Both the position numbers and the translations under genes were made by a program. Of a DNA stretch of 24,258 bases, positions 9,451-19,171 are shown in pieces. The number at the start of each line of letters is the position of its first letter. Within the stretch, counting starts at the first letter, position 1. The stretch is from positions 18,740 to 42,997 of the forward strand of contig VCMS01000488.1 in assembly GCA_022539475.1 (NCBI GenBank). The letters run 5' to 3'. The stretch is from Gracilaria domingensis (taxonomy: Eukaryota; Rhodophyta; Florideophyceae; Gracilariales; Gracilariaceae). A model generated the notes under the pieces. The model made no database searches and was not told the DNA's origin. It saw only the letters and a list, made by a program, of their open reading frames with translations.

Positions 9451-12400
9451 GGCTGCAATGGAAGAGCAAGGGTCAGATGATGGAAATGTAGATTTCAAAG
9501 CGATGAAAGGAAATAAGAGAGAACGGCTGTACGTCAGAATGTAAGAGGAAAGAGGCAGTGGAGGAACAGAAGGTCTTCGTATCGATGATTGTTTCGACAA
9601 GGTGAGAACTGCGGATGACAATGCGGAGATGGAAATCGTGGATTGCGCCATCGTGAGAGCCGAACCTAAGCCGAACCTGGGGATGGGAGATACCAGAAGC
9701 GCTGCCGGAACAGAACGTAACAGTTAGATTCGAGAAAGTGAAGAGGAACGAGAAATGAATGAGGGTGTCTCTCGTGCCAAGAAAGGCAGTGGGAAGAAAG
9801 GACGGGAGCAGGACGCAGTAGATATCCAAATGACGTGGAGGAAAATGATAACGTGGAGGCGAAGATAAGTGGACGCGGAAATGCACGATATTGGCTCCAA
9901 TCGAAGGCAGGCATGATTCCGTCCAGTCATATGAGTCCAGACACAAGGAAGACGAAGACGAAGACGAGATACAACCGACACAGTCACAGGTGAGTTCACG
10001 CAAACGTTCAATTAGGTCGAAGAAGGACGAACCAGTGGAAATGAGAAATAAGACGGATGGGGAACGATGGCAACCTGTCATAGCAAACGCGACGTAGAGA
10101 AAGTAATGGAAGATAAAGAATGTTGATCTGGTGCTTTGTTCAGGAGGCTTTTTCCTGATGGTTGCTAATGGAAAAGAGATGAAGATGATATCCTTACTCG
10201 CGATACGAGCTTTTGGAAAAGATGGAACTGAAGAGAGATTTGTATGTACAATAGAGGACAAGCAAAGTCTAAATGGAGCTGTTACGACTTAGCTCGAAAG
10301 AAATAGAGCAACTGGAGGTTAAGGTCAGAGAAAGAGGTTCTCATACACTCTGTGAAGAGGCTCTCAGACGTGGAGGGATAAAGGAACGAGACTGTGACAG
10401 TAAAGAGCAGGAGCGGTACAACACTGAAGTAACGAGAGTTTGTTGGTGTTGCGACAGACCGGTCTATGAACTCATACTTCAATAGCCCAAGGACGAGACC
10501 AAGAGAGCTAATGCTTCGAGATGAGTTTACCGCAAGGAACTGAGCAACGGAGTGAGACAGTTGACTGAGAAAGACACAGTGTGCTGGTTGTTGATGGAGG
10601 GAGATAGTGCACGGTGCCCAATGGATCTTGCCATGGAGATGAGGGCGTACACGCCATCCGTACGTGGTGGAGGCGACCATTTGTTGATGCAAATTGTGGA
10701 GACGGAGGTAATGAAGCCACGTTGGGAATCTATCCGAGGAATGAAAATGGAAGATGATGTGTGAAACAGTTAACGCACGTTTGTTTCGCAGACCGGTTGA
10801 AAACAGGCTTAAGTGAATGCAATACGGTGTTCGAAAACGCCATGGAAAGTAGAAATTATAGATGGGACTAGGTTTCTACGACTGCTTGTAAGGACCCCGA
10901 TAAAATATGAAAGGGAGCAGAACAAGTTGAAATACAAACCAGAGAGGTCCGTGAAAAACTCCTACCCAATAGAATGCAAATGGATGTTAGATTCTGTCCG
11001 TCGTGGGAAACACTCAGCAGGTTGAGAAGAATATATGTTTCTCGGGCTTTAACCCATATCATGCAACCAAAGATGAACCATGTGACTTGTTTTTTCGGAA
11101 ACACCTGAGCTGGAGGGTGCTGCGTAGGTGTCATGGGGCTAACGCCGTTTTACATAAGGACAGTTCGAGGATATACCGAAGAGAGGGATCCAGTGGATGA
11201 AACATTATGCATCCTGGCACGTCTTGATGCCTGTAGCTGTCCGTTGTTCGCGCGCAGAGTTCTGACGAGGGAGAGGTGGTAAGAGACAAGTGTTGTTTCA
11301 CTTGTTCGGGAAATATCTACACTGGCACTTGAGAGTATACTGAAGACCGTGAGGGTCGCATGCAGCAGAGTTATCCACAGAGTTAGAAATGGCCATCGAA
11401 TGCTGAAGATGCGCGGCATGGAAATGATGACGGGTGGGCATGTGGTTTATGGATTCCGTCGAAAGGAAATGTACCTTGCTGTCGAGAAGATGTGTTTATG
11501 GGAGAGATTCTGGAAGGCTCGGAGCTGTTACTGGATTGCTATGTTGACATGCTGCAGTCCGGGGGACCGTGATGTTCTACGACATAACTGAGAGAGGGAT
11601 GTGAGTGGAAGGTCCTGTGCAAGAAGGATTACATGAAGGAGAATCGGATAGAACATCACAATGCATTAGGGTTTCGTTACGAAGTTTGGTGATTGGATGG
11701 CTAGTGTAACGAGCTCGGGGATTGCGATAAATCTGTTAATGTAGAATCGGTGGAACTTCAGTGCATGGGAGGGAAAAATGGGGGGGATGTCGGAGGATGT
11801 GTAGGCCTTTGTCGAAGAGAATGGGCGAGACCGGAACAATGGGGATACAGATGCAGTTGTTGACGTTTTCGAGAATTGGGAGGTTTTCATGTTGATCTTC
11901 CTGTCATCGTGGCCCAGCGGGACGGGAAATGCAGTTTCAAGGATTCGTCATGTTATCCAACGGCCTCCGTTTCCTCGAAGAAGCGAACAAAGGCAAATTC
12001 AGAATCGATAATTGTTTGGTTTACATCTCTTAAAGCGACCGGGATAAGACTTTGCTAACCATGCGGTCGGGAAGTCACACGGGAGGAGGAGTTCATTCAC
12101 CAGGACGGTAGAGATTTGGGGACTTGGAAGGGCCGAAGAAGTGGTTGGAAAAATACGTTAACAAAAGAGACTCCGCTCTCGCAGTCTAATGGCATTGATG
12201 GAACGACGCTAGTCATCAGCGAGGGCAGAATCCAGAAACATGTAAGCGGAGTTTAACGACGTTGATTTTGATGTCATGGGGGTTGTCCAACGTTGAAGAT
12301 TTTCTAAGTTAGGGTGCGGAAGGAAGAGAGGGCGTCGCGAGAGATTTTGGTTGATGACTGCAATGTAGTTTTGAGAAAATCTGTGAGAGTTAAGATGACG

Positions 12401-13600
12401 GGACGTTTGATGACCTGTAGATTACTTGTCGGCCGTGATGATGTGGAGAGCGAGATGAACTACAAATCAGAACCATGGAGGGGACACGCTCCGACAAACG
12501 ACTGGCCCAGTTTGGTAGACATGGAGAAGTGTTTCTTACGAGATGAGGTGTAAGAAATCCTGCGAACTCTTGGATTTTGAGTCATGTTTCCTTATGCGCA
12601 GTTGATCTTCTGCGAGAGGTACGGGGTAGTGGTTCTTGGAGGTGAGATGCGCGTGTCGTACACAACCTGCATACGAATGGAGGCCTCCGCTATCGCGGAT
12701 TCTGGAACTGATGTGATCCAGGAATGGATTTGAGAGTAACGGAAAGTTGAGGCCTGGTATGGACCCAAAATCGTGAGAAGTTTGAGTCTTGGAAGTTTGA
12801 TGAGAGTCTCCAAGAGGGTAAGCGATCATAGTCCATTCTGGGGCAGTTTTGTGGTAGTGAAGAACGTTATTGGACGAGATCGACGTAAGAGGTGAAAACG
12901 TGGTGTTATTGGGGGCGGGAGATACTCACGCAGCAACGGTCGAAAGATGCATTTCGATGAAGGGGAAATAGTCGGAGGGCGCGATAGTCCTTTGCTTCTA
13001 GCATGCTCTGATTCCGGTCAGTGGTGAAGAAGGCCGTTGAGAACTTACCCTTTTCAGATGTCGAAATCAATATGAGCCTGGAGCCGGGAAACGAGCTTTC
13101 GATGTCAGCTAGGATGGAGTTTGGCGTAGTAAGAATAGATTTTTCTGATGGACTGAAACGAACCTGGAGGACCATTGAAGACCCAGGAAGTGTGAAGAAG
13201 AATCGGACTTCAGGGGTTCATTGTGGGCGAGTTTGTGAGCTTAGAGGATGCCAAGGTGAAGTTGTGAAGGGGCTCGAAGGAGAAGATTGAATAAGGGAGT
13301 GAGCAGTGTGAAGAGATGTTGAGAAGAGGGTAAGATTCGCAGAAAGGACTTGTATGGAGAGAGAGAGGTGAGTAGGAAGTTCTGCAGCTTTTCTTTGAGG
13401 TCTTGCAACCGGTAGTCTTGGGAGAGGAGAGGCATGAATCTGCGGGTCGAGACGTAGGTCATCATGTCTTTTTCTGGTTTGCAAATGTTGTGAGGCGGGG
13501 TTCGCTCTGGTGAGAGTAGGTTTGGGTGAGATCAGGTTGGAAAGGTTCTTGCAACCTTCGTAAACCAAGCTGGAAAAAATACTACAGAGCGCCGCTCTCA
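9451..13600 (+). pseudogene. Large broken gene of unknown family
   Basis: The plus strand is strongly A/G-rich. A convincing N-terminus starts at ATG 9451 (MAAMEEQGSDDGNVDFKAMK); after one TAA the same frame continues (GTEGLRIDDCFDKVRTADDN) to about 9726. Protein-like pieces then follow in changing frames: an acidic/basic tract RHKEDEDEDEIQPTQSQ (about 9934), a stretch near 10813-11025 with KTPWKVEIIDGTRFL, 11349-11591, 11876-12058 (FHVDLPVIVAQRDGKCSF) and 13021-13290 (SDVEINMSLEPGNELS). I recognise no domain. Length and style resemble the ParB-like gene, so it could be a third gene of the same large element, or an unrelated old insertion. Minus-strand frames here are Ser/Leu-rich shadows. 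Confidence 0.4.
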
Positions 13601-13601
13601 G

Positions 13602-13886
13602 TTGGGAAGGAGACAACGGTGGCAGAAGGAATTGCTATGGACGTTTGTGACCATGACAGCTCAGCAAGATTTGCCTGAGTACATTGTTTCTTGGTTCTTC
13701 GGGGTTAGCGACGGTGTGTTATGGAGTACTGGATCATTGAATAGGACTCACCTTGGAGTGCAGGGACTAGGGAAAACTTTAATACCGATAATGACAACAG
13801 AGTATTTTTTGAGGCATAGGTTCTTTAAGGTGGACTTTCTTGGCTGGCACGAGTCTTGCATCGCACAATGCGGGTCTTCGTCATGA
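13602..13886 (+). pseudogene. Open stretch with a GLGKT (Walker A-like) motif
   Basis: A 94-codon open frame contains GVQGLGKTLIPIM at about 13755-13793, with GLGKT itself at 13764-13778. This is similar to motif I of SNF2-type helicases (GLGKT). Flanking residues are not otherwise helicase-like and no motif II is seen nearby, so chance is possible. The next frames (13840-14059) include CDRCRTCEVCEG, a run of CxxC-type cysteines. It may be the 3' continuation of the unknown gene before it. Confidence 0.2.
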
Positions 13887-14059
13887 GGGTTCTTGTAGGC
13901 AGCGAGCTTTCAAGGAATTTGTGTTCATTGATGGATGTGATCGATGTCGGACGTGTGAAGTGTGTGAGGGCTATTCTATCGTACGAGTGTTGTCAGTTAC
14001 TCGCGTATGCACTTTCTGCGGAAGGAGTCATTGAAAATTCTGTGCGAGGGATGATGTGA

Positions 14060-16932
14060 AGTAGGAATAACTGCCCAGAACGAACTTTTAAGAGGTGGAT
14101 AGCACTGTGATCATGAGTTCTGAACTGAGCAGACGAATGTTAGCTCTCGTGCAGGTGATACTGGGTTAGTAGCCGCGCATGACGTCGTGGGCCTGTCCGC
14201 GTGAGTACATAGTGCGCAATATCGACTAGGGTCGCTATTGCCAGATTCATTCTGAGAACATCTATTTTATATTCGGGGTAAGAAAGCACATGGCGGCGAG
14301 TCTCCCGAACCATAGGCGTAGCTCGCGATTGCGGTTAGTTCCTGGTCATCGAAGTTGACTGGATGAAAGCATGAGCTTGCGTTGGGTTATGCGCAGAGGA
14401 TTAGCTCTGTTTGTAATGATTGAGAAACCTTGTATAGCTGGTTACCGACATCTGAAACGGTATCTTTCAACGGCTTCACTGAGGTAGAGGGTGGCGCGAG
14501 CAAGTTAGAGTTGTTGTATGAGGCTCGATGTTGAGGTGAAGCGAATGGAGCTTGCTGTATTCAGTAAACGGAGCAACTTTATGGAGTGTTCTGACGACTT
14601 CGACATGGTCGTGAAGCTCGATACTCGAGCATCGTGTAGGTAGAAGGTTGAAGACGGGAAAGGTCGATTCGCGATTGTCTTGAGATATGTTGAGATCGAG
14701 CTTGAGGTCTAACAGATACATCCGCGCTTTCCGAGTTTATAGGATGCAGTGACATCATAGATACAGTGCGAGCTTATGAGTATGTGGTTTTTCTCTCTGA
14801 GCGCGTGGGATGACTGACGGGTGGAGGAAGTCTCGCGGTTCAACTGAGTTGTGGAAGGGTTGGTTCTTGGGAGGCGAGTTCCGCGAGTCGATGCGTCGGG
14901 AGTCATGCTGTGCTGCGGCTCGGCGATGAGGTAGGGCGTCGTAGACTGTTGTCTGGAGAGAAGTGTGTCGTCGGCCGTTGGCTTGGAGTGCTACGGAACT
15001 TTATCGCACGTTGCGGTCTAGAGGGGCGGGGTAAGTTAGGGGGCGTCTCCTGCGACTGCTTGTTGCTAGTTTTGGAGCTATAACTATGGGCGGCGACATT
15101 CTGTTTCGGGGGAGGGAGTGTGGGCAAACTCGCGAAGTCGATTACTATCAGATCTGTCCGTGAGGTCGCTCTGTGGAGATAGTAGACCAGTGACAGAGCC
15201 TTCTGTAACCGTCAACTCGCGATCTACTCGAGCGTCGAGTGGAAATGCGACATATCAGAGGTGTAGGCAGTCTGCTAGGATAACGAATTGAGAAACTCCA
15301 GAGATGGGGTGGCATGGCAACGATGAACAGTACCGCAAAGGTATGCAGGTTGCATGACGATCTGCAGCACGCGGACAGAGCAACACAATCCGATACCATC
15401 GTTGCCACGAGCACCACTACGCGTAGCACGCGTCACGGAAAGGTAGGGACGATTCCACTCGGCTCGGCGCCATGAAGTGACCGGACGAGCTGGGGGGCGA
15501 GATCCTCCCCTCACACGGTAATAGCAGTTGGTTTCCCGCAAACACGGCAGAAAAGCTTAATTAGCGAGGGGTTTCCGATATTCGATATATCATTATTCCC
15601 TAGGCTTATCGGTGACACCAATTCAGGCTGCTTCCGAATCAACTAGTAGCTGTTATCCCTACCAAGGTCCGAGCAGGGGTAGGTACGACTGTACCATAGA
15701 TCGCGTGCTATGACTACGACGAGAAGTGATAACCACGTAGGCGGTTGGCGCAGAGCATCACTGGGATGTGATGAGTCGCGAGGTGCGCAGGTAGACGCGC
15801 TACTCGACAACAGAGCTTTCATTTAGAAGTGTCTGGTTGACTTTGTGCAAGCGTTGTCGCGGACGACGAGGTCGACGTCACTAATTAGGTTCTTAAACTA
15901 TAATGTAGCATCGTGGTGCACACCGCAGGGGTCCGAACACGTGGCAGCCGTGTGTAGGCAACTCTCAGGTGCACTACTTCATTGTCTCGTAATGGTGCAT
16001 CCAACGGCATGGTGTAGTACACCGTCCCATAGCGGTATTGGCCAGCAATGGCAACGGGCCCAGCTGATATTTACAGGTAACTGTGGGAAATGCCCATTCC
16101 TCAAAGTAAACCGCGATTACATTTCTGGGTCTAACTCGCCATACACTCTTCGAAGTGTGCTCGATTTCTGCTACTCACCTATTCGCCGAGTGTGAATGAT
16201 TAACTAAATGAGTTGCGATCAGCCTGGACTCACTCATCTTCATATCATTGCCGTTGCTCATACACGGAATGATGGGCTATCTCTCGGTGAGAGAGTAGTT
16301 GTGCGTTGATAGCGACAGTGCGGGTCTGGAGTCAATTACCGCTCGCTGCTCTGTCAGTACGAAATTACCTAGATACGCTGTAAACGAGAGAGGCTGGCGC
16401 GCGGTATCTGACTTGGACTGAGCAGTTCGGTCGGTAGACTACTAGTGCTGCATGGTGCGCGTGGCTAGAGGTATGACTGATGATGGAGTAGTTCGTTATA
16501 GCGGATAGTTGCTTGCAAGAGGGAGTCGTTAGGGCTGTATGGGGAGCGGCGCGGGAGGTTAATCTTTGGATGCACTCTGCCTGCAGGTGGAGAGTACGTA
16601 AGTTGTTTTTTAGCACCAACCACGTTGCACGTGATACGTATTACGTTATTCTCTGCAGGTTACTCAGCGTGGCGAGGTGACCTTCTAAATCTCGCTACGA
16701 TCCTCTTTGGCTGACTACAATTTCAGAAATGTTCAAGCACTGCACGGCGCTATCGCGCGGCTCGTCGCAGATGATTGATCGTACACGCTCGTGGCTGGAA
16801 TTGACAGTTCTTCTTCTGTGACCTGTCGGATGTGGCAGTAAAGTCGTGCCCTGGTTCGCTTTGCGTCAGAAGTTGCCTGTAACTAGGAATTGTAACGGAT
16901 TCGAACACTCTTAGCGTAAGTTCGAGGCGTAA
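14060..16932. other. About 2.9 kb with no recognisable gene
   Basis: Only short frames occur. The minus-strand 15127-14476 frames are Pro/Ser/Thr-rich and the 116-codon plus frame at 15845-16195 starts with GTG; neither resembles a known family. No tRNA, rRNA or tandem repeat was seen. I find nothing here that I can support as a gene. Confidence 0.5.
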
Positions 16933-17363
16933 ATGTTTGATATGGCGAATATGCGCGACTCTGACCAGTGTTTTTGCGCGGCGGCGGCTGTGTGCGAGAA
17001 TGAGCGCGACAGGTTCATGAAGCTGCAGCGTGGGGAATCTTTGCATTGGAACCGGAGTAGTTCAGGTTTTTTATGTTTGGGATGCGTACTGAATGGGTTC
17101 AATGTAAGTGAGACCTTTTGATGCTGATGGTGTTTGCGAAGTCTAACTGCGGAACGTTACGTGATTTTGCGGGACGCACGGAGAGGATTTGGAAGCAGGT
17201 TAGCGTGAATTTCTTGGGCGGGGGCCTATGGGTAAGTTTTAGAAGCTTTTCGTTCGACTTTTGATGTGAATGCTAACTGGATAATGTTGTATGCGTATGC
17301 GTAGGGCTTTTGGGACAGTTTGATGCGTGTTGTCGAGGGTATTGGTGAGGTAGGGGACACATG
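16933..17363 (+). CDS. Predicted spliced gene segment, copy 1 (unknown family)
   Basis: ATG 16933 directly follows an in-frame TAA. Exon 1, 16933-17103, encodes MFDMANMRDSDQCFCAAAA onward. Intron 17104-17198 has donor GTAAGT, branch CTAAC at 17143-17147 and acceptor GCAG. Exon 2 is 17199-17231. Intron 17232-17304 has donor GTAAGT, a GCTAAC branch and acceptor GTAG. Exon 3 is 17305-17363 and leads to another GTAAGT donor at 17364. All joins keep an open frame (exon 2 VSVNFLGGGLW, exon 3 GFWDSLMRVVEGIGEVG). Exon 3 has one more base than its duplicate downstream, so beyond GEVG the two copies differ in frame. The function is unknown. Part of a tandem A-B-A-B duplication. Confidence 0.3.
17104..17198 (+). 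other. Candidate intron, 95 bp
   Basis: GTAAGT donor, CTAAC at 17143-17147 and AAGCAG acceptor. Removing it keeps the reading frame open between the two flanking exons. Confidence 0.4.
17232..17304 (+). other. Candidate intron, 73 bp (copy 1)
   Basis: GTAAGT donor, GCTAAC branch and GCGTAG acceptor. The duplicated intron at 17786-17858 has exactly the same length and the same GCTAAC position, which supports both as real introns. Confidence 0.5.
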
Positions 17364-17648
17364 GTAAGTAGATGAGTGTTCATTTGAGAATGTTTCGAAG
17401 AGCGAAGAGTTAGCTAACGGGATATGTGACTGCGCGGCGGGGGCTGTTTGCGAGAATGAGCGCGATAGGTTCATGGAGTTATAGCGTGCGGGATCTTTGG
17501 ATTGGAAGTGGAATGGGGATGGGGCGGAAGGCGGTGGTTTACTTCGTTTCCTATGTGTAACCTGTTTTTTAAGGTGAAGTGGATAAGGGATAATGGTTAC
17601 GATGTGGCTGGGTGGTTGGGTTTCTAGAGGAATCATGCTAATGACCCT

Positions 17649-17758
17649 GAACTCTGACGAACAAGAGTTTGGGGTCATGGAAAGAATGATTACCTCAACG
17701 GAGGCCTTCCAGGTAATCATTCTTTGCCATTACTCCAAATTCTTGTTCGTCAGAGTTC
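17649..17758. repeat. 110-nt near-perfect hairpin (miRNA-precursor-like)
   Basis: Arms 17649-17695 (47 nt) and 17711-17758 (48 nt) pair with only three mismatches and one bulged base around a 15-nt loop (17696-17710). The right arm reads into the downstream exon on the plus strand (TPNSCSSEFGVDG), so the left arm looks like an inverted copy of exon sequence. It sits only in the second of the two duplicated units. Confidence 0.9.
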
Positions 17759-18269
17759 GGTGTGGATGGCAAGGTACGCGTTGGGGTAAGTACGAGATGT
17801 TTTTTGTTCGAGTTCTGATAAGAATGCTAACTGGTTACTGTTTTATGTGTATGTGCAGGATTTTCGGGACAGTTTGGTTCGTGTTTTCGAGGCTATTGGT
17901 GAGGTAGGGACACATGGTAAGTAGATAAGTGTGCATTTGGGAAAGTTTCGAAGATGGAAAAGTATCTCACGGAGTATTTGACTAGCTTGTGTTTGTGCAT
18001 GTGCAGGTGCGTTGGATGGCAATGGATCGGTGGCGGTGCTGGAAATTGTGCAGTTGAGATGTTTTCGAGGGAGTTGGGGAGATGAAGATGGCGAAGAATG
18101 TTTAGGTAAGTGTGTTTATTTCCATGTTGGGATGGACGAAGAGACTAGGCAACAGAAAACTAACCAAGGGGACGTCTACATTGAGGGCAACGAGAGCATT
18201 TTCAGGGTATCTATTCGGTGAGTTTCGATGCGTAATTGTCTTCTAAATGATACAGGGCTTCTTTGGTGA
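17717..18269 (+). CDS. Predicted spliced gene segment, copy 2 (unknown family)
   Basis: After an in-frame TAA (17714-17716) the frame is open to 17785 (GVDGKVRVG). It continues through exon 17859-17916 (DFRDSLVRVFEAIGEVGTH), exon 18007-18105 (ALDGNGSVAVLEIVQLRCF, then an acidic WGDEDGEECL) and exon 18206-18217. It ends at TGA 18267-18269 if the last 38-bp intron is removed, or at TAA 18243-18245 if not. Introns are 17786-17858, 17917-18006, 18106-18205 and 18218-18255. The last three are phase 1, so these exons could be shuffled or duplicated without breaking frame. No start codon is assigned; the real 5' end may lie in upstream exons or was lost by duplication. No family recognised. Confidence 0.35.
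17786..17858 (+). other. Candidate intron, 73 bp (copy 2)
   Basis: GTAAGT donor, CTAAC at 17827-17831 and GTGCAG acceptor 27 nt further on. It is homologous to 17232-17304. Confidence 0.5.
17917..18006 (+). other. Candidate intron, 90 bp
   Basis: GTAAGT donor and GTGCAG acceptor. Removal joins exons in phase 1 with no stop. Confidence 0.45.
18106..18205 (+). other. Candidate intron, 100 bp
   Basis: GTAAGT donor, ACTAAC branch at 18159-18164 and TTTTCAG acceptor, the most canonical intron in the window. Confidence 0.5.
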
Positions 18270-18668
18270 TGTCAGAATGGATTTTCGGGGGTGGGAAGTA
18301 GGGTGGAGATGTGTACGATGACCGGTTTGGACCTGTTTTCATGTGGTGCTATACCTTGCATGAACCTGCAATACTGCATCAATAACATTCATTTCTGCTA
18401 GGATGGGACTTCCACCGTGCTTTCGAACCGATGGCTCTTTTGGACCGATGGACCGGTAGTACTAGTGAACCAGCAGAAATGGAAGTTAGTTCTAAGATTC
18501 TAGCAACTTTCATATTTCTTAGAAATAGCTCGTAGTTTGAAAGTCAAGCCTAGTATTCCATTCAAACCATACTGCAGAATGTGGAGTTTACTCTAGTTTT
18601 TCTTCCACTTCAAACTTCCACTAATCGCAATTTAACATATGAAATACTAGCGTTTTTTTCTGCGATTT
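18270..18668. other. Non-coding stretch between gene segment and transposase
   Basis: No open frame of note. A short inverted pair (ATTTCTGCTAGG near 18390 and CCAGCAGAAAT near 18470) spans about 80 bp. Nothing else is supported. Confidence 0.4.
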
Positions 18669-19171
18669 TTGGACTGTAAACTAGCATCCCGGAAACACAG
18701 ACGGAGGTTTATACGCCTAGAAATATCCGATAAAGGTGCTGAAAGCGACAGAAACATGTACACCAGCTCAGAAGTGTTTCGCGGTCCGACATCTTTCTTG
18801 TCTCCAGGACAGCATGGGATGGCCGACATGGGGTTTGCAGGCAGCGGAGCTCTCGTTGTTCCATACAAACGCAACGAGACACCACATGGATGTATCTGTC
18901 AGTGTATAACAGGCGAATAAGAAAGCAACGTATGGTGAATGAATGGGGCATCGGCTACATAAACAACCGCTATATATTGTTCTTGGGCCGTTGGTCTTTC
19001 GAAAAAGCACTGTTTCCTATCGCGTGTCACACCGCTGCGCTTCTCTGCAACTGGCACATGAGACAGCGTGGTCATCCTCTGCAGCCTCGCTCCCGGTACG
19101 AAGCTAAGCTAGCTGCCTTAGCAGCCCAAGAAAATGAAGACGATGACCTGGAGTCAGAGATAGATACATAA
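18669..19171 (+). pseudogene. PIF/Harbinger DDE transposase, truncated and frameshifted
   Basis: This is the C-terminal part of a DDE_Tnp_4-type endonuclease, which cuts and joins DNA at terminal inverted repeats. Frame 1 (18669-18920) has GAESDRNMYTSSEVF, like the family's G-S-x-x-D-x-x-x-x-x-x-S segment, then LSPGQHGMADMGFAG with the second catalytic Asp at codon 18825-18827, then the VPYKR motif. A frameshift near 18885-18900 moves to frame 2 (to 19171). That frame has NRRIRKQRMVNEWGIG, carrying the third acidic residue at codon 18941-18943, then the NRYILF stretch and a hydrophobic C-terminus ending in an acidic tail (ENEDDDLESEIDT). The first catalytic Asp and the N-terminus are absent upstream. 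It converges on, and overlaps by 18 bp, the minus-strand frame next to it. Confidence 0.8.

Larger units (their letters stand above)
17232..17953 (+). repeat. Direct duplication of intron-exon-intron block (B units)
   Basis: B1 (17232-17400) and B2 (17786-17953) align over their whole length by eye, sharing the donor, the GCTAAC branch, the exon core GGGACAGTTTG, GGTGAGGTAGGG and ACACATGGTAAGTAGAT. A second block, A1 (16975-17052) and A2 (17431-17508), is duplicated too (shared core GCGAGAATGAGCGCGA). The order is A1-B1-A2-B2, so the ancestral unit was about 460 bp and was copied in tandem. Confidence 0.85.

Noticed and set aside
9473..10261. 262-codon minus-strand open frame, Ser/Phe/Leu-rich
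   Set aside because: It is antisense to purine-rich coding-like sequence on the plus strand with a convincing N-terminus at 9451; the Ser/Phe/Leu bias is what such antisense produces.
15845..16195. 116-codon plus-strand open frame
   Set aside because: It starts with GTG, shows no motif, and no neighbouring exon or promoter supports it.
16885..16915. Possible tRNA T-arm (GGATTCGAAC on the reverse strand)
   Set aside because: Flanking bases do not pair as a T stem, and no acceptor, D arm or anticodon arm fits.
17226..17720. 164-codon minus-strand open frame
   Set aside because: It spans the duplicated introns, the exon and one hairpin arm, all of which make better sense on the plus strand.
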